Positions 35,012 to 43,350 of a stretch of 64,000 bases of DNA are shown one piece after another. The DNA lies in NCBI GenBank assembly GCA_964437505.1, contig CAYTGU010000008.1, positions 1 through 64,000 on the forward strand. Direction: 5' to 3'. Source of the stretch: JAHJDO01 sp964437505 (GTDB lineage: Bacteria; JAHJDO01). Under the pieces are notes generated by a model, which was not told the DNA's origin, did not search any database, and worked only from the letters and a program-made list of their open reading frames with translations. Made by a program: the position numbers and the translations under genes. Numbering within the stretch: position 1 is the stretch's first letter; each line of letters starts with the position of its first letter.

Positions 35012-35498
35012 GTTTAACTCCTTTTTCTTTTGATTTTCCGACAAGAACTTCACCGTGAGAAATTATCTTTCCTTTGAAGTATATGGATGGCTTTACAGTT
35101 TCAATTACCTTCATCTTTCCGGCAGGAATATTATCAACTTCTTCGAAATGCAATGCTTTTATCGACATTCCATCATTGTAATCATTACCAGTGTGTTCTT
35201 TTATTTCGATTTCTTGCTTCTGAAAAATATCTTTAATTCTTTGAATTTGATCAATTATAGAGACATCTAGATTTTGCGTATTATTTGCGTTCTCAATTCT
35301 TTTATCAAGTCGCCACATTTCTATGGCCAATGAAGAAACTAGCTCGATGGATGATACGAATTCTGATGCATCGTACGCATTTTTTTCAGATACAAGAGAA
35401 CATTTGCTTTTAACGCAATTTTCAAACTGAGTTTTATCTTTAAAAAAATACAGCAATCCACTTTTGTTTTTATTTATAATCTTTGGTCGTAAAAACAT
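35004..35498 (-). CDS. GrpE-like nucleotide exchange factor
   Basis: A 164-residue protein. Helical residues 45-100 (SSIELVSSLAIEMWRLDKRI) are followed by a beta domain whose end, VKPSIYFKGKIISHGEVLVG, parallels the GrpE pattern in which a proline-led strand and a short loop precede a final strand. Divergence is high, so the assignment rests on layout plus its position directly between a J-like gene and an Hsp70 gene. GrpE releases ADP from Hsp70. The start at 35498 follows gaggaggtaag; the stop overlaps the Hsp70 start by 8 nt. Confidence 0.7.
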   Translation of the reverse strand: MFLRPKIINKNKSGLLYFFKDKTQFENCVKSKCSLVSEKNAYDASEFVSSIELVSSLAIEMWRLDKRIENANNTQNLDVSIIDQIQRIKDIFQKQEIEIKEHTGNDYNDGMSIKALHFEEVDNIPAGKMKVIETVKPSIYFKGKIISHGEVLVGKSKEKGVKHG

Positions 35499-35512
35499 GA
35501 ACTTACCTCCTC

Positions 35513-37231
35513 TCACTGAATCTTTTTATTGTACTCTTTAACTAATTTATTACGAGTATTCAAATCCCGCTCATACTTACTATATAAACTTTGATAAGCG
35601 GAATAATCCTTTTGGTATGACTCTAAAATAGAATTATGGCTATTTATTACCTCATTGTATTCATTTGCGATCTTATCCTTCCTAAACTTGGCTTCGTTGT
35701 GCCTTGTTTTTAAACTTCCGGCTTCTCTTTTTAATCTCTTCATGTCCTCATTCTTTGATTTCATTGATGACTTCAAAACTAACAATTTAGCTTCTTTTTC
35801 TTTAATAGATTTCGCAAGTTCATCAATTCTTGTTTTTAATTGATAAGTGCTAGAAGTTGTGCTTTTTTTGCTTGAATAAGAAGATGTGCTCGATGACGAA
35901 GATTTGTTGTTAGTTGTATCATCAGACAAACTAACCATAAAAATTATAAACCCAAAGAATACAACCCATCCAATGATATACTTCCAATTTGAACTAGAAG
36001 GTGATTTAACAGGCTCCTTATGGCCTTTCGAGTCTGAGGTTGACTGTGTAGAGGATACTTGCTCATAGTAACTTCTGCTTAAACGTTCCATTTCCATATT
36101 GCGTTTTACAATCTCTTTATCTTTCGCAAACTTTTGTTTAGTATATATTGATCCGGCATACTCAAGAGCTTTTTTTATCATTTCATACGCACAAACATGA
36201 CCAACTTCTGTATCTTCTTGTGAAAGAGAATGGTCAGATGCTAAAATATTATTTAGGGCGATTGCACTATCTCTTATAACATCTGCAAGGTCATCTTTTG
36301 CTAATGCAAAATCTGAAACAGTGTTGATATCGACTAAATTACCTTCGTAAAGGATATCTGTGATATTACTAACTAACTTATAATAAAGATTACATATGTC
36401 CTTATCTGAACCCTTCGCATCTCTTCCAATTTTTAAAAGTTCATTTGATGCAATTTGCGAATGTCTTTTAAGTGAATCTATATGTGATGTTAGTACTCTA
36501 TTAAACCCTTTTCTTAAAACATCAGAAGGAAAAGCAGAACCATTTAATAATCCAGAATGTTGTTTTGTTTTTTCGTAATCTTTTAAACCCAATGCCTGAG
36601 ATGTAAACATGAAATTTGGTTTTGCTATGTCCTGAAGAAAGTTATCACATATTTCATCAACTTTCATTGTTGATAACCTTGGATCATTGATTCTTTTTGC
36701 TTTTTTATTAACTATAGTCCAAAAATTTTCTTCTGATGTAATTGAAGTAAATCTATTAATAGCAAACCTCCAATTTTTCCAATGGGTTTCATTTAACTTA
36801 ATATTTCTCTTTTTCTTTTCTAGTCCAATAACACTACTATGTGCTAGAATCGTCTGATTCATATAAGCAGATATGGATTTTTCATCAAAAGTATTTGATG
36901 TGAGTAATGTTTTCCATGTATTATGTGCAGCCTGTCTGTTATTCTGGATTAAATAATTAATAGCACGTTTATCACAATCCGTATCAAACCAGAACCAAAA
37001 TATCTCTTCCATTAACCTAGTAATGGGATTTTCTAATTGTTGCAAAGCATTTATGACATTTTGTTCGCTCCTATCTATCGGACCCATCCATGGAAAATCA
37101 TATTCATATGCTACATCCATCCCTAGAGATTTTTTTACCTTGATTTCATTAACATGATGCACTATCTCTTTCATCGAAGCACTGGGTTTGAGGCCTAATA
37201 TTCGAAACGCATTATTTTGGTATCTGAGCAT
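35513..37231 (-). CDS. Membrane-anchored J-like protein with coiled coil
   Basis: A 572-residue protein. Residues 5-80 resemble a divergent J domain (NAFRILGLKPSASMKEIVHH, then FPWMGPIDRSEQNVINAL), a layout I have seen in Hsp70-linked clusters, but the HPD tripeptide needed to stimulate Hsp70 is not visible. A helical region spans 80-390. One transmembrane helix lies near 416-436 (YIIGWVVFFGFIIFMVSL), then a Ser-rich linker and a coiled coil to the end. It precedes the GrpE-like gene by 14 nt. It may recruit the Hsp70 to the membrane. The topology, with a large N-terminal cytoplasmic part, is inferred. Confidence 0.75.
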   Translation of the reverse strand: MLRYQNNAFRILGLKPSASMKEIVHHVNEIKVKKSLGMDVAYEYDFPWMGPIDRSEQNVINALQQLENPITRLMEEIFWFWFDTDCDKRAINYLIQNNRQAAHNTWKTLLTSNTFDEKSISAYMNQTILAHSSVIGLEKKKRNIKLNETHWKNWRFAINRFTSITSEENFWTIVNKKAKRINDPRLSTMKVDEICDNFLQDIAKPNFMFTSQALGLKDYEKTKQHSGLLNGSAFPSDVLRKGFNRVLTSHIDSLKRHSQIASNELLKIGRDAKGSDKDICNLYYKLVSNITDILYEGNLVDINTVSDFALAKDDLADVIRDSAIALNNILASDHSLSQEDTEVGHVCAYEMIKKALEYAGSIYTKQKFAKDKEIVKRNMEMERLSRSYYEQVSSTQSTSDSKGHKEPVKSPSSSNWKYIIGWVVFFGFIIFMVSLSDDTTNNKSSSSSTSSYSSKKSTTSSTYQLKTRIDELAKSIKEKEAKLLVLKSSMKSKNEDMKRLKREAGSLKTRHNEAKFRKDKIANEYNEVINSHNSILESYQKDYSAYQSLYSKYERDLNTRNKLVKEYNKKIQ

Positions 37232-37266
37232 TTAATCTCCCGTAGAACAAGTTTGTTTTTTTAGGT

Positions 37267-37941
37267 TTATATTTTCCCAGTCACCTTAAAATTCTTACAA
37301 TTACGGCAATTCCAACCAGTAAAAGGTTCTTTTATCTGGACTTTTTTGGGAATACGAATTCGTGGCTCATAATCCGGACAATCTGGAATATAATAAGATC
37401 CTTTCTTGATTTTACCTATTGACCTGGGAGTAATCTCTTTACCCTGCATTTTCTTACCCATACATTTATACGTGTTATTAACTCGATTGCTCAGTAAAGT
37501 GCCGAGATAGTCTTTTGCTATTAAATAGAGAGGACTCTTACTTTCCCGAGGACCTGCAATATTTAATGTCTCTATACTATTATCCTTAATCCAAGAATTG
37601 AATTCTTCTTTTGTTTCTGCAGTTATACTATCTAGATCAATAATAAATAAAGTTTTTTTATGTTTCTTGCAGAGGTTTGCTGTAAGTAGTGTTCCTCCGC
37701 TTAATTCGCCTTTATTGATTATAAGCGTTCCGTCTGATTCTATTAGATTTTTCTCTGTTCTCTCTTTATAATTTGAAGTGGCCGTTTCTATTAAGTTATA
37801 GTTACCGGAGATCTTGCCGTCTTCAGCTTTTCTTCCCTTTGGGCAATATCCGCCATGTGGTATTCGATTTTCTATTGCAAAGTCGAGACCTGCTCTATCT
37901 ACTCCTGTTTGGCCACCAGATATAATCTTTTTTACTTCCAT
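37267..37941 (-). CDS. cpYpsA-type SLOG family protein
   Basis: A 224-residue protein of the circularly permuted YpsA branch of the SLOG nucleotide-binding superfamily, often mislabelled molybdenum carrier. Diagnostic blocks are IISGGQTGVDRAGLDFA at the N terminus, GGYCPKGRKAEDGKI, ERTEKNLIESDGTLII and GGTLLTANLCKK. A C-terminal extension of about 60 residues holds a zinc-type CRNCKNF. SLOG proteins bind or process nucleotide signals in several bacterial conflict systems. It overlaps the nuclease gene by 10 nt (ATG inside its last codons) and lies 35 nt upstream of the J-like gene. A partial second copy lies at 23.9-24.0 kb. Confidence 0.88.
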   Translation of the reverse strand: MEVKKIISGGQTGVDRAGLDFAIENRIPHGGYCPKGRKAEDGKISGNYNLIETATSNYKERTEKNLIESDGTLIINKGELSGGTLLTANLCKKHKKTLFIIDLDSITAETKEEFNSWIKDNSIETLNIAGPRESKSPLYLIAKDYLGTLLSNRVNNTYKCMGKKMQGKEITPRSIGKIKKGSYYIPDCPDYEPRIRIPKKVQIKEPFTGWNCRNCKNFKVTGKI

Positions 37942-38495
37942 AACCCCCTCTTATTCTCTCTCGCTTCTTTTTCATATTTCCTGAACTGCTCAAGATATTT
38001 AAAAGAATAGCGAGTATAAGCATGTCCATATCCCTGCTTAATTAGCTCGGCATTGAGAAACGTGCCATCTTTCAGGTAAACATAGGCTAAAACCCTGCCA
38101 TATCTGTCTTTTCTTTGCCAATCATACTCAAGCCTAACCTTCTTACCTTCTACCATTTTTTTAGTAAAATTCGAGGCTTCTTTGCCGAAGTATTCTACTG
38201 GTTTTCTTGGATGAACAGTCTCCGGGGTATCAACGCCAATAAGTCTGACTTTACCGATTCCTTTGACAACGATAGTGTCTCCATCAACTACTCGTGTGCA
38301 AACGAAAGTTTCAGAATAAGCTAGAGTTCTAGTTAAGCTGCATATCAATAGTAATAGAAAAAATATTTTTATATTTTTTCTTACCCTATTCCTTAGCTTG
38401 ATCGGGAAACTCAGTGTTTTATGTGTTTTACTGATGTTCATAAAAGGAGTATGTTTAATTTCACCCATTTTTGGGGGCTTACTCAGACTTTTCAT
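37932..38495 (-). CDS. Secreted thermonuclease (SNase-like), copy B
   Basis: A protein of up to 187 residues with the staphylococcal nuclease fold. Blocks match copy A: VVDGDTIVVKG, VRLIGVDTPETVHPRKP, VRLEYDWQRKD, GRVLAYVYLKDG and YLEQFRKYEKEARENK. A hydrophobic signal segment (IFFLLLLICSLTRTLAYS) is preceded by about 40 residues that are unusually long for a signal peptide, so a later start is possible. Copies A and B share long stretches at the DNA level, including an identical run of about 30 nt, showing recent duplication inside the element. It overlaps the cpYpsA gene by 10 nt. Confidence 0.85.
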   Translation of the reverse strand: MKSLSKPPKMGEIKHTPFMNISKTHKTLSFPIKLRNRVRKNIKIFFLLLLICSLTRTLAYSETFVCTRVVDGDTIVVKGIGKVRLIGVDTPETVHPRKPVEYFGKEASNFTKKMVEGKKVRLEYDWQRKDRYGRVLAYVYLKDGTFLNAELIKQGYGHAYTRYSFKYLEQFRKYEKEARENKRGLWK

Positions 38496-38524
38496 TTACT
38501 TTTGATAGTACCCATGCAATCAAA

Positions 38525-39328
38525 TTAATTCATTTTTGTGAAATCGAAGTCAGTTAACCTATATGTGCAATGTTTCCTGCTATACGAATAAACTAAGCTT
38601 CGAAACTGAAGTACCTCGGTCCACTCTGAAAGTCCAAGGAATTTAGGGATACTCTCAGGAGATATGAGGTTTAGAACGATATTAACAAGACCATCGCCAT
38701 CCACATCTTTTAAGGAATAACGTCGTTCCCATACATCTGGTTCAGGAGCTAGTCTACCATCCCCTGGTTCTCCGCCAATATACCCATTCAAGTCTATCTC
38801 AAAAATACATCGAAATTGCTCTGTGCCAACTTTAAATACCGAGAGTTTCTTAACATAAACACAAGTCCCTCTTCCTTCTCCAGATTCAATGAAAACTTCA
38901 TCTATGCCATCAGAATCAATATCCATACCATAGAGAGTAAATATCTCATAGGATGCGTTTATGTATTTCCCAAAGGTGCTAGAGCCATCGCCGTTAATTA
39001 CAATTTTAAACCCATCCTTGCAACAGTAATATATAGGAGCCTCATCTTCGGGATTGAGCTGAGTAATCGTTAGAACTGACTTATAATCTGAAGAAAGCCA
39101 GTGGCCTTCTATGCTCCCTGGCTCAGTCAAAAGAGAAGTAGTAGGTTTCTGGGAATTTGCCATATCGAAAAAGGATCTGTTTGCATACACTCCGCCAAAA
39201 GCAGATCTATCCCCATAAGAAATGGTTTTTTCCATGGTATAATTTGTTGCATGGTTACATGAAACTAAGAAAACTAGAAAAAAGATCGGGCTGATATAAA
39301 AGATTGTAATTCTACTCGATAGCTTCAT
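38525..39328 (-). CDS. Lipoprotein with calcium-binding-like repeats
   Basis: A 267-residue protein with a lipoprotein signal (IFFLVFLVSCNHA, lipobox LVSC). Two DxDxDG-type loops, GMDIDSDGIDEVFIES and LKDVDGDGLVNIVLNL, resemble FG-GAP/VCBS or dockerin calcium sites. The rest is beta-rich and unrecognised. The start at 39328 (MKLSSRI) gives a normal signal peptide; a longer frame starts at 39355. It lies 29 nt upstream of the nuclease copy B gene. A surface or periplasmic location is expected. Confidence 0.65.
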   Translation of the reverse strand: MKLSSRITIFYISPIFFLVFLVSCNHATNYTMEKTISYGDRSAFGGVYANRSFFDMANSQKPTTSLLTEPGSIEGHWLSSDYKSVLTITQLNPEDEAPIYYCCKDGFKIVINGDGSSTFGKYINASYEIFTLYGMDIDSDGIDEVFIESGEGRGTCVYVKKLSVFKVGTEQFRCIFEIDLNGYIGGEPGDGRLAPEPDVWERRYSLKDVDGDGLVNIVLNLISPESIPKFLGLSEWTEVLQFRSLVYSYSRKHCTYRLTDFDFTKMN

Positions 39329-39401
39329 AGTGTTCTTTCGTTCAATGTAGGACAAGTTTCAATTTTTTCACATCCTTCCTTCTTCACATCCTTCATAGAG
39401 G

Positions 39402-39884
39402 TTATTGACCATCAGTCTTTTCTAATGGTCTCACAACTAATGCAGTACCCTGCTTTACATCAACAACAACCACTTGAGTGCCCCGTGGAATAACGGCCCC
39501 ACTATATGCCATGGCATTAATTCTCTTTCCCTCGATCTCCACTTTGCCAATAGGTCTTAAGATAGATACCGCTTTCCCCGACTTTCCTATGTATTGCTTG
39601 ATGTTCATCTTTATGGTATCGACTCCACCAGCAGTATAAGATGAAGTCAGGTTATTAAGCTTGTGATGGGTCAATATCGCGCCCTGGACAGCGACAAATA
39701 CCCAGATAATACCAAACAAGCCAAAATCCATAAAACTTACTACCAGACTAGACATTATGAGAATGTATCCAATAACTACTAGGATAATACCGCTAAACAT
39801 GTATGGTGATTCGTCATCTCGAATAATACAATTTGAAAGAAAGAGTAATCCTATTCCAACTATATAAAACAATAAGGTTCTCAT
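39402..39884 (-). CDS. NfeD-like membrane protein
   Basis: A 160-residue protein with three or so hydrophobic helices in the first 85 residues (LLFYIVGIGLLFLSNCII, GIILVVIGYILIMSSLVVSF) and a C-terminal OB-fold of the NfeD type. The signature runs GKSGKAVSILRPIGKVEIEG, then a GAVIPRGTQVVVVDV-like strand pair. NfeD proteins partner SPFH/stomatin proteins in membrane microdomains; one such pair is encoded 1.8 kb upstream in this element. The ATG overlaps the stop of the TPR/PH-like gene as ATGA, with aaggagct before it. Confidence 0.85.
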   Translation of the reverse strand: MRTLLFYIVGIGLLFLSNCIIRDDESPYMFSGIILVVIGYILIMSSLVVSFMDFGLFGIIWVFVAVQGAILTHHKLNNLTSSYTAGGVDTIKMNIKQYIGKSGKAVSILRPIGKVEIEGKRINAMAYSGAVIPRGTQVVVVDVKQGTALVVRPLEKTDGQ

Positions 39885-41350
39885 ATCAGCTCCTTTCTTA
39901 GAATATTAATAATTTCTTTTGTCCTTTCTATTCTAGGATCAAAAGTAAAAATATAACCATTTGGAACATCTATCAGTGGAGAATTGTCACGACGACGCAG
40001 TTCAAAAGATTTTTTTTCGTTTTTTGATGATTGACCCTCAGAAGATGACACTACAAGGACTTCTGTAATGTCTGAGTAATCAATAGTGGCAATGCGAACA
40101 TTGTTAGCGTTCGACGTGGCATCAATATCATTAATAATTCTTCTGCTTATATGAGCTCCAGACTTAACTGTTTGACCAAGCCCCTTAATGCCCTTACCTA
40201 TTTTCCTTTCCTCAAAGCTACTAATTGTTTTGCCCAAGTCAATCATACTATCAGCTAGTTTATCTAAGTAATCCAAGTAGTTAAATTTCGATTCATATGC
40301 TATAGCAATTATTTTTTCATTAGTGAAGATCATCATACGATAATAATTATTCCACTTCAGTCTGGAGGTGGAATCTCTGTAATGGCCGAACAAGCGAAAT
40401 AAAATTTCTTCATTTTCATTGAGTTTAGCTCTGATTCTCGGTTCGTTAGCAAAATAGACAGCTTCACAGACATTCTGAAAGTGTCGTTGGGTTGTAGACC
40501 AATTATTCCACGATATATTATCAGCTCTCTCCCACGCATGCCTCACATCTGTCCACTTTCCAAGACGTAGATTAATGCTCCCCAGACATCTATACGCTAT
40601 CGAATTATCTTTTTTGATTTGCAGGCTTTGCTGGAGTATTTGTGACGCTTCCTTGATCATGCCAAGGATAATGTAAGTTCGGGCTAACTGATTCATAATG
40701 TGCACGTTATCAGGATCAATCTCTAATGCTATTTCATACTCCTTTCGAGCCGAGTTGACCTCGTCTAATCCTGAATATGCGATGCCTTTCTCCAAGTGGA
40801 ACTCTGCGACGTGTTCGCCAAATTGTTCTGCTGATTTTATTTCCTGCAGGGCAAGGGCATATTGGCCACGCTGGTTGTAAATGCGTGATAGTTCGTACCG
40901 AGCATCATAATTCCGCGGATTGATCTCAAGAGCTTTTCTAAATCTAATTATTGCCTTATTGATTTTCCTTTCTGAAACATACAAGCGACCATGTTCAAGA
41001 TATGTTTCGCTAAGAATTGGTTTTAATTTTAATGCTTTGCGAATAAAGAAAAGAGCTTTCAAGTGATTATTTTGCAAACGGTAGGCACGAGCAATTAGCA
41101 CATATGCTCTTGCATCAGTCTTTTTTAGCTCAACAGCCCGCCTGGCCTCAGTTATCGCCTCAATATATCTCCCTTCAGTAAGCAAGACTTCAGCTGTTCG
41201 AATATACCGTGATAACTTGAACTGTTTAGTTATCACAACGATTCCAGTTAGTACCAGTATCGTTAGTAATACACTAATTAGAATTAAAAGATGCTTGTCG
41301 ATTTTCTCTATTATCAATGATATTTTATGGATAATTGGATAACCTTTCAT
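39881..41350 (-). CDS. Membrane TPR protein with C-terminal PH-like domain
   Basis: A 489-residue protein. One N-terminal transmembrane helix near residues 18-40 (LILISVLLTILVLTGIVVI) is followed by about seven TPR units between 45 and 265 (for example EARRAVELKKTDARAYVLIA and EYEIALEIDPDNVHIMNQLA). The C-terminal 190 residues look like a bacterial PH or GRAM-like domain, with a typical MMIFTNEKIIAIAYES strand pair and IDYSDITEVLVVSS. It is probably a membrane-attached scaffold facing the cytoplasm. It is the first gene of the long operon, with a predicted promoter about 65 nt upstream, and it is coupled to the NfeD-like gene by ATGA. Confidence 0.8.
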   Translation of the reverse strand: MKGYPIIHKISLIIEKIDKHLLILISVLLTILVLTGIVVITKQFKLSRYIRTAEVLLTEGRYIEAITEARRAVELKKTDARAYVLIARAYRLQNNHLKALFFIRKALKLKPILSETYLEHGRLYVSERKINKAIIRFRKALEINPRNYDARYELSRIYNQRGQYALALQEIKSAEQFGEHVAEFHLEKGIAYSGLDEVNSARKEYEIALEIDPDNVHIMNQLARTYIILGMIKEASQILQQSLQIKKDNSIAYRCLGSINLRLGKWTDVRHAWERADNISWNNWSTTQRHFQNVCEAVYFANEPRIRAKLNENEEILFRLFGHYRDSTSRLKWNNYYRMMIFTNEKIIAIAYESKFNYLDYLDKLADSMIDLGKTISSFEERKIGKGIKGLGQTVKSGAHISRRIINDIDATSNANNVRIATIDYSDITEVLVVSSSEGQSSKNEKKSFELRRRDNSPLIDVPNGYIFTFDPRIERTKEIINILRKELI

Positions 41351-41652
41351 CTCATTAAGTTCTAATTGTTTGCCATTGTAATCGATGTGCCTTTCAAATA
41401 AAATATATATGCATTTTATGATTACTCACGTTCAAAGTCAAACTATACGTGTGATTGGAACTGAATACGTAGATCATAACCCACCCATATGCAAACCATT
41501 AGCCAGCAGAGAAAGTGGCTTGTACATGCCTCTGCATGGCTAGATGGAGCTATAATAGCGGGAATGAGTAAACGAAAGTTCAATGTTTGGCATCACCAGT
41601 CGACATGGAGCGATAGAGGAATGCCAATCGGGTGCATGCCATTGTTGGGCAA
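41351..41652. promoter_or_regulatory. Intergenic region with promoter of the long operon
   Basis: On the - strand TTGACT (41441-41436), a 17-bp spacer and TAAAAT (41418-41413) form a good sigma70-type promoter 63 nt from the ATG at 41350. The other bases of this 302-bp gap show no gene I would support. All genes down to 24092 follow on the same strand with short gaps or overlaps, so this promoter could drive about 17 kb. Confidence 0.55.
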
Positions 41653-42651
41653 TCAAGTATTCAGTTGCTTGTTCTGGTCGAACATGTCACGGATACTTCC
41701 GACAGAACCAATGAGAGCTGATGCTTCGTAAGGCATGTAGACGACTTTATTCGCTTTTCCACTAACCATTTCCTTCATGGTTTCAATGTACTTAAGAGCG
41801 AGCAGATATGTCGTCGGATTACCCCCTGATTCCGTGATTGCTTTGGTCACCCTTGTAACCGCTTCAGCCTCGGCCACGGCCACCTTTACCCTCGCTTCCG
41901 CTTCACCAGTGGCTTTCAAAACCAACGACTGTTTCAGACCTTCCGCCTTGTTGATCTCAGACTGCCTAATGCCTTCGGCTTCAAGTATGGCTGCCTGCTT
42001 CCGTCCCTCGGCTTCAAGTATAGTTGCTCGCCGATCACGCTCAGCTCGCATTTGCTTTTCCATGGCAGTCATCACATCTTTTGGCGGAGTGATGTCCTGA
42101 AGCTCAACCCGATTAACTTTGACTCCCCATTTGTCCGAAGCTTCGTCAAGAATTGTACGGAGTTTGTGGTTGATGGTGTCACGGGAAGTAAGCGTATTAT
42201 CCAGATCCAGTTCACCAATGACATTACGAAGAGTTGTCTGGGTCAGTTTTTCGACAGCATCCGGCAAGTTGGCAATTTCATATACTGCACGCTTAGGGTC
42301 TGTGATTTGAAAGTACAGCAGGGCATTGATCTCAATGCCTACGTTGTCTTTTGTAATTACGTTTTGACTTGGGAAATCATACACAGTTTCGCGCAAATCA
42401 ATACGAGTTACGGTGTCCTTCCGTACGATTGTATTGCCATCTACATCTGTCTTAATAAATCTCCACTCAATCGAACGTGGAACGTCAAATATCGGCCATA
42501 TGACGTTGATACCTGATGAGAGAGTTCGGTGGTAGCGTCCGAGTCGTTCAATAACCATCGTTTCCGATTGTCGGATGATCTTGAAGCCCTTGATTGCAAA
42601 GATGATCACGAAGACAACCAACGTTCCGATAATGACAAGCGGCATATTCAT
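41653..42651 (-). CDS. SPFH/stomatin-like (paraslipin) protein
   Basis: A 332-residue member of the SPFH/band 7 family. It has an N-terminal membrane helix (LVIIGTLVVFVIIFAI), RQSETMVIERLGRYHRTL, the band-7 core with KDTVTRIDLRETVYDFPSQ, and a heptad region rich in Glu/Ala (EAEGRKQAAILEAEG). Such proteins oligomerise into membrane cages with NfeD partners. The ATG overlaps the upstream NfeD stop as ATGA with ggaggtgc nearby. The G+C content is visibly higher than in the rest of the element, pointing to a separate origin for this pair. Confidence 0.93.
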   Translation of the reverse strand: MNMPLVIIGTLVVFVIIFAIKGFKIIRQSETMVIERLGRYHRTLSSGINVIWPIFDVPRSIEWRFIKTDVDGNTIVRKDTVTRIDLRETVYDFPSQNVITKDNVGIEINALLYFQITDPKRAVYEIANLPDAVEKLTQTTLRNVIGELDLDNTLTSRDTINHKLRTILDEASDKWGVKVNRVELQDITPPKDVMTAMEKQMRAERDRRATILEAEGRKQAAILEAEGIRQSEINKAEGLKQSLVLKATGEAEARVKVAVAEAEAVTRVTKAITESGGNPTTYLLALKYIETMKEMVSGKANKVVYMPYEASALIGSVGSIRDMFDQNKQLNT

Positions 42652-43112
42652 GATACTGCACCTCCTTTTTCTGTTGTTATTGCTTCGACCACGACCTTGC
42701 ACCCAATCACTTCCCGGACAGTTACCTTCTGCCCGACATCAACTCTTGATTCATCTGGCGTGGAGGCACTCCAGATTTCACCACCAATCTTGACCATTCC
42801 AGTTCCAGATAGAAGGTCAATGACTTCCGTGACTATGCAAGATTTGCCGACTAACGCATCGGCGTTCGTCCTTATCTTTGCCTCTCGTCCATAGAAATGC
42901 CGGATTATCAACGGTCTGATGACAAGGGCTGTGCCTCCAGTGGCTATTCCGAACACCAGCAACTGTATTTTGAACGTTACGTCTGCGCCTGCAAACGGAG
43001 CCACTATCAAGCATGCAGTGCCGAAGACTCCAACCACAAAACCGGGTGTGAAAATTTCAAAGATCCAGAGCACAATGCCAGCGATAACCCATATGTGCCA
43101 TAGTTCAAGCAT
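42648..43112 (-). CDS. NfeD family protein
   Basis: A 154-residue NfeD protein: two to three membrane helices (WHIWVIAGIVLWIFEIF, then GFVVGVFGTACLIVAPFAG) and a C-terminal OB domain (LVGKSCIVTEVIDLLSGTG, KIGGEIWSA, VGQKVTVREVIGCKVVVEA). The start at 43112 follows aagaagg; ATG codons at 43118 and 43208 are alternatives. It is translationally coupled to the downstream SPFH gene, the standard NfeD-SPFH arrangement. It is the gene closest to the comM 5' junction on the element side. Confidence 0.92.
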   Translation of the reverse strand: MLELWHIWVIAGIVLWIFEIFTPGFVVGVFGTACLIVAPFAGADVTFKIQLLVFGIATGGTALVIRPLIIRHFYGREAKIRTNADALVGKSCIVTEVIDLLSGTGMVKIGGEIWSASTPDESRVDVGQKVTVREVIGCKVVVEAITTEKGGAVS

Positions 43113-43250
43113 TAGCATCCTTCTTTCGTTATCTTGTCGCCCAACATATATCATTGAGCCGTTACTATTCTTTTGATAAAGATAGCATACAATTATGTGA
43201 AATATCAAGAAATATCCCCTTTTTATAGAAAAATTCTGTGCGGAGCGGAG

Positions 43251-43293
43251 ATATACAAAATAAACACCCCTAATCCTTCTCCCTAGGGGCGTG
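43251..43293 (-). terminator. Rho-independent terminator at the element edge
   Basis: CACCCCTA (43265-43272) pairs with TAGGGGCGTG (43284-43293, one bulged C). On the - strand the hairpin is followed by TTTATTTTGTATAT. It would stop transcripts that enter the element from the interrupted comM promoter, before the NfeD gene. Confidence 0.7.
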
Positions 43294-43350
43294 AATTCAG
43301 GTGATTTTAGGGTAAATTAGACTTGAGATAGGCTCTCAGTAAGCTGAAAT

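Noticed and set aside
32501..35498. Housekeeping dnaK-grpE locus
   Set aside because: The Hsp70 extension, the diverged GrpE-like protein, the J-like protein without HPD and the coupling to kinase and FHA genes inside an element point to a specialised set.
41489..41731. 80-codon + strand frame
   Set aside because: It overlaps the SPFH gene 3' end on the opposite strand, has no ribosome site and no family resemblance.
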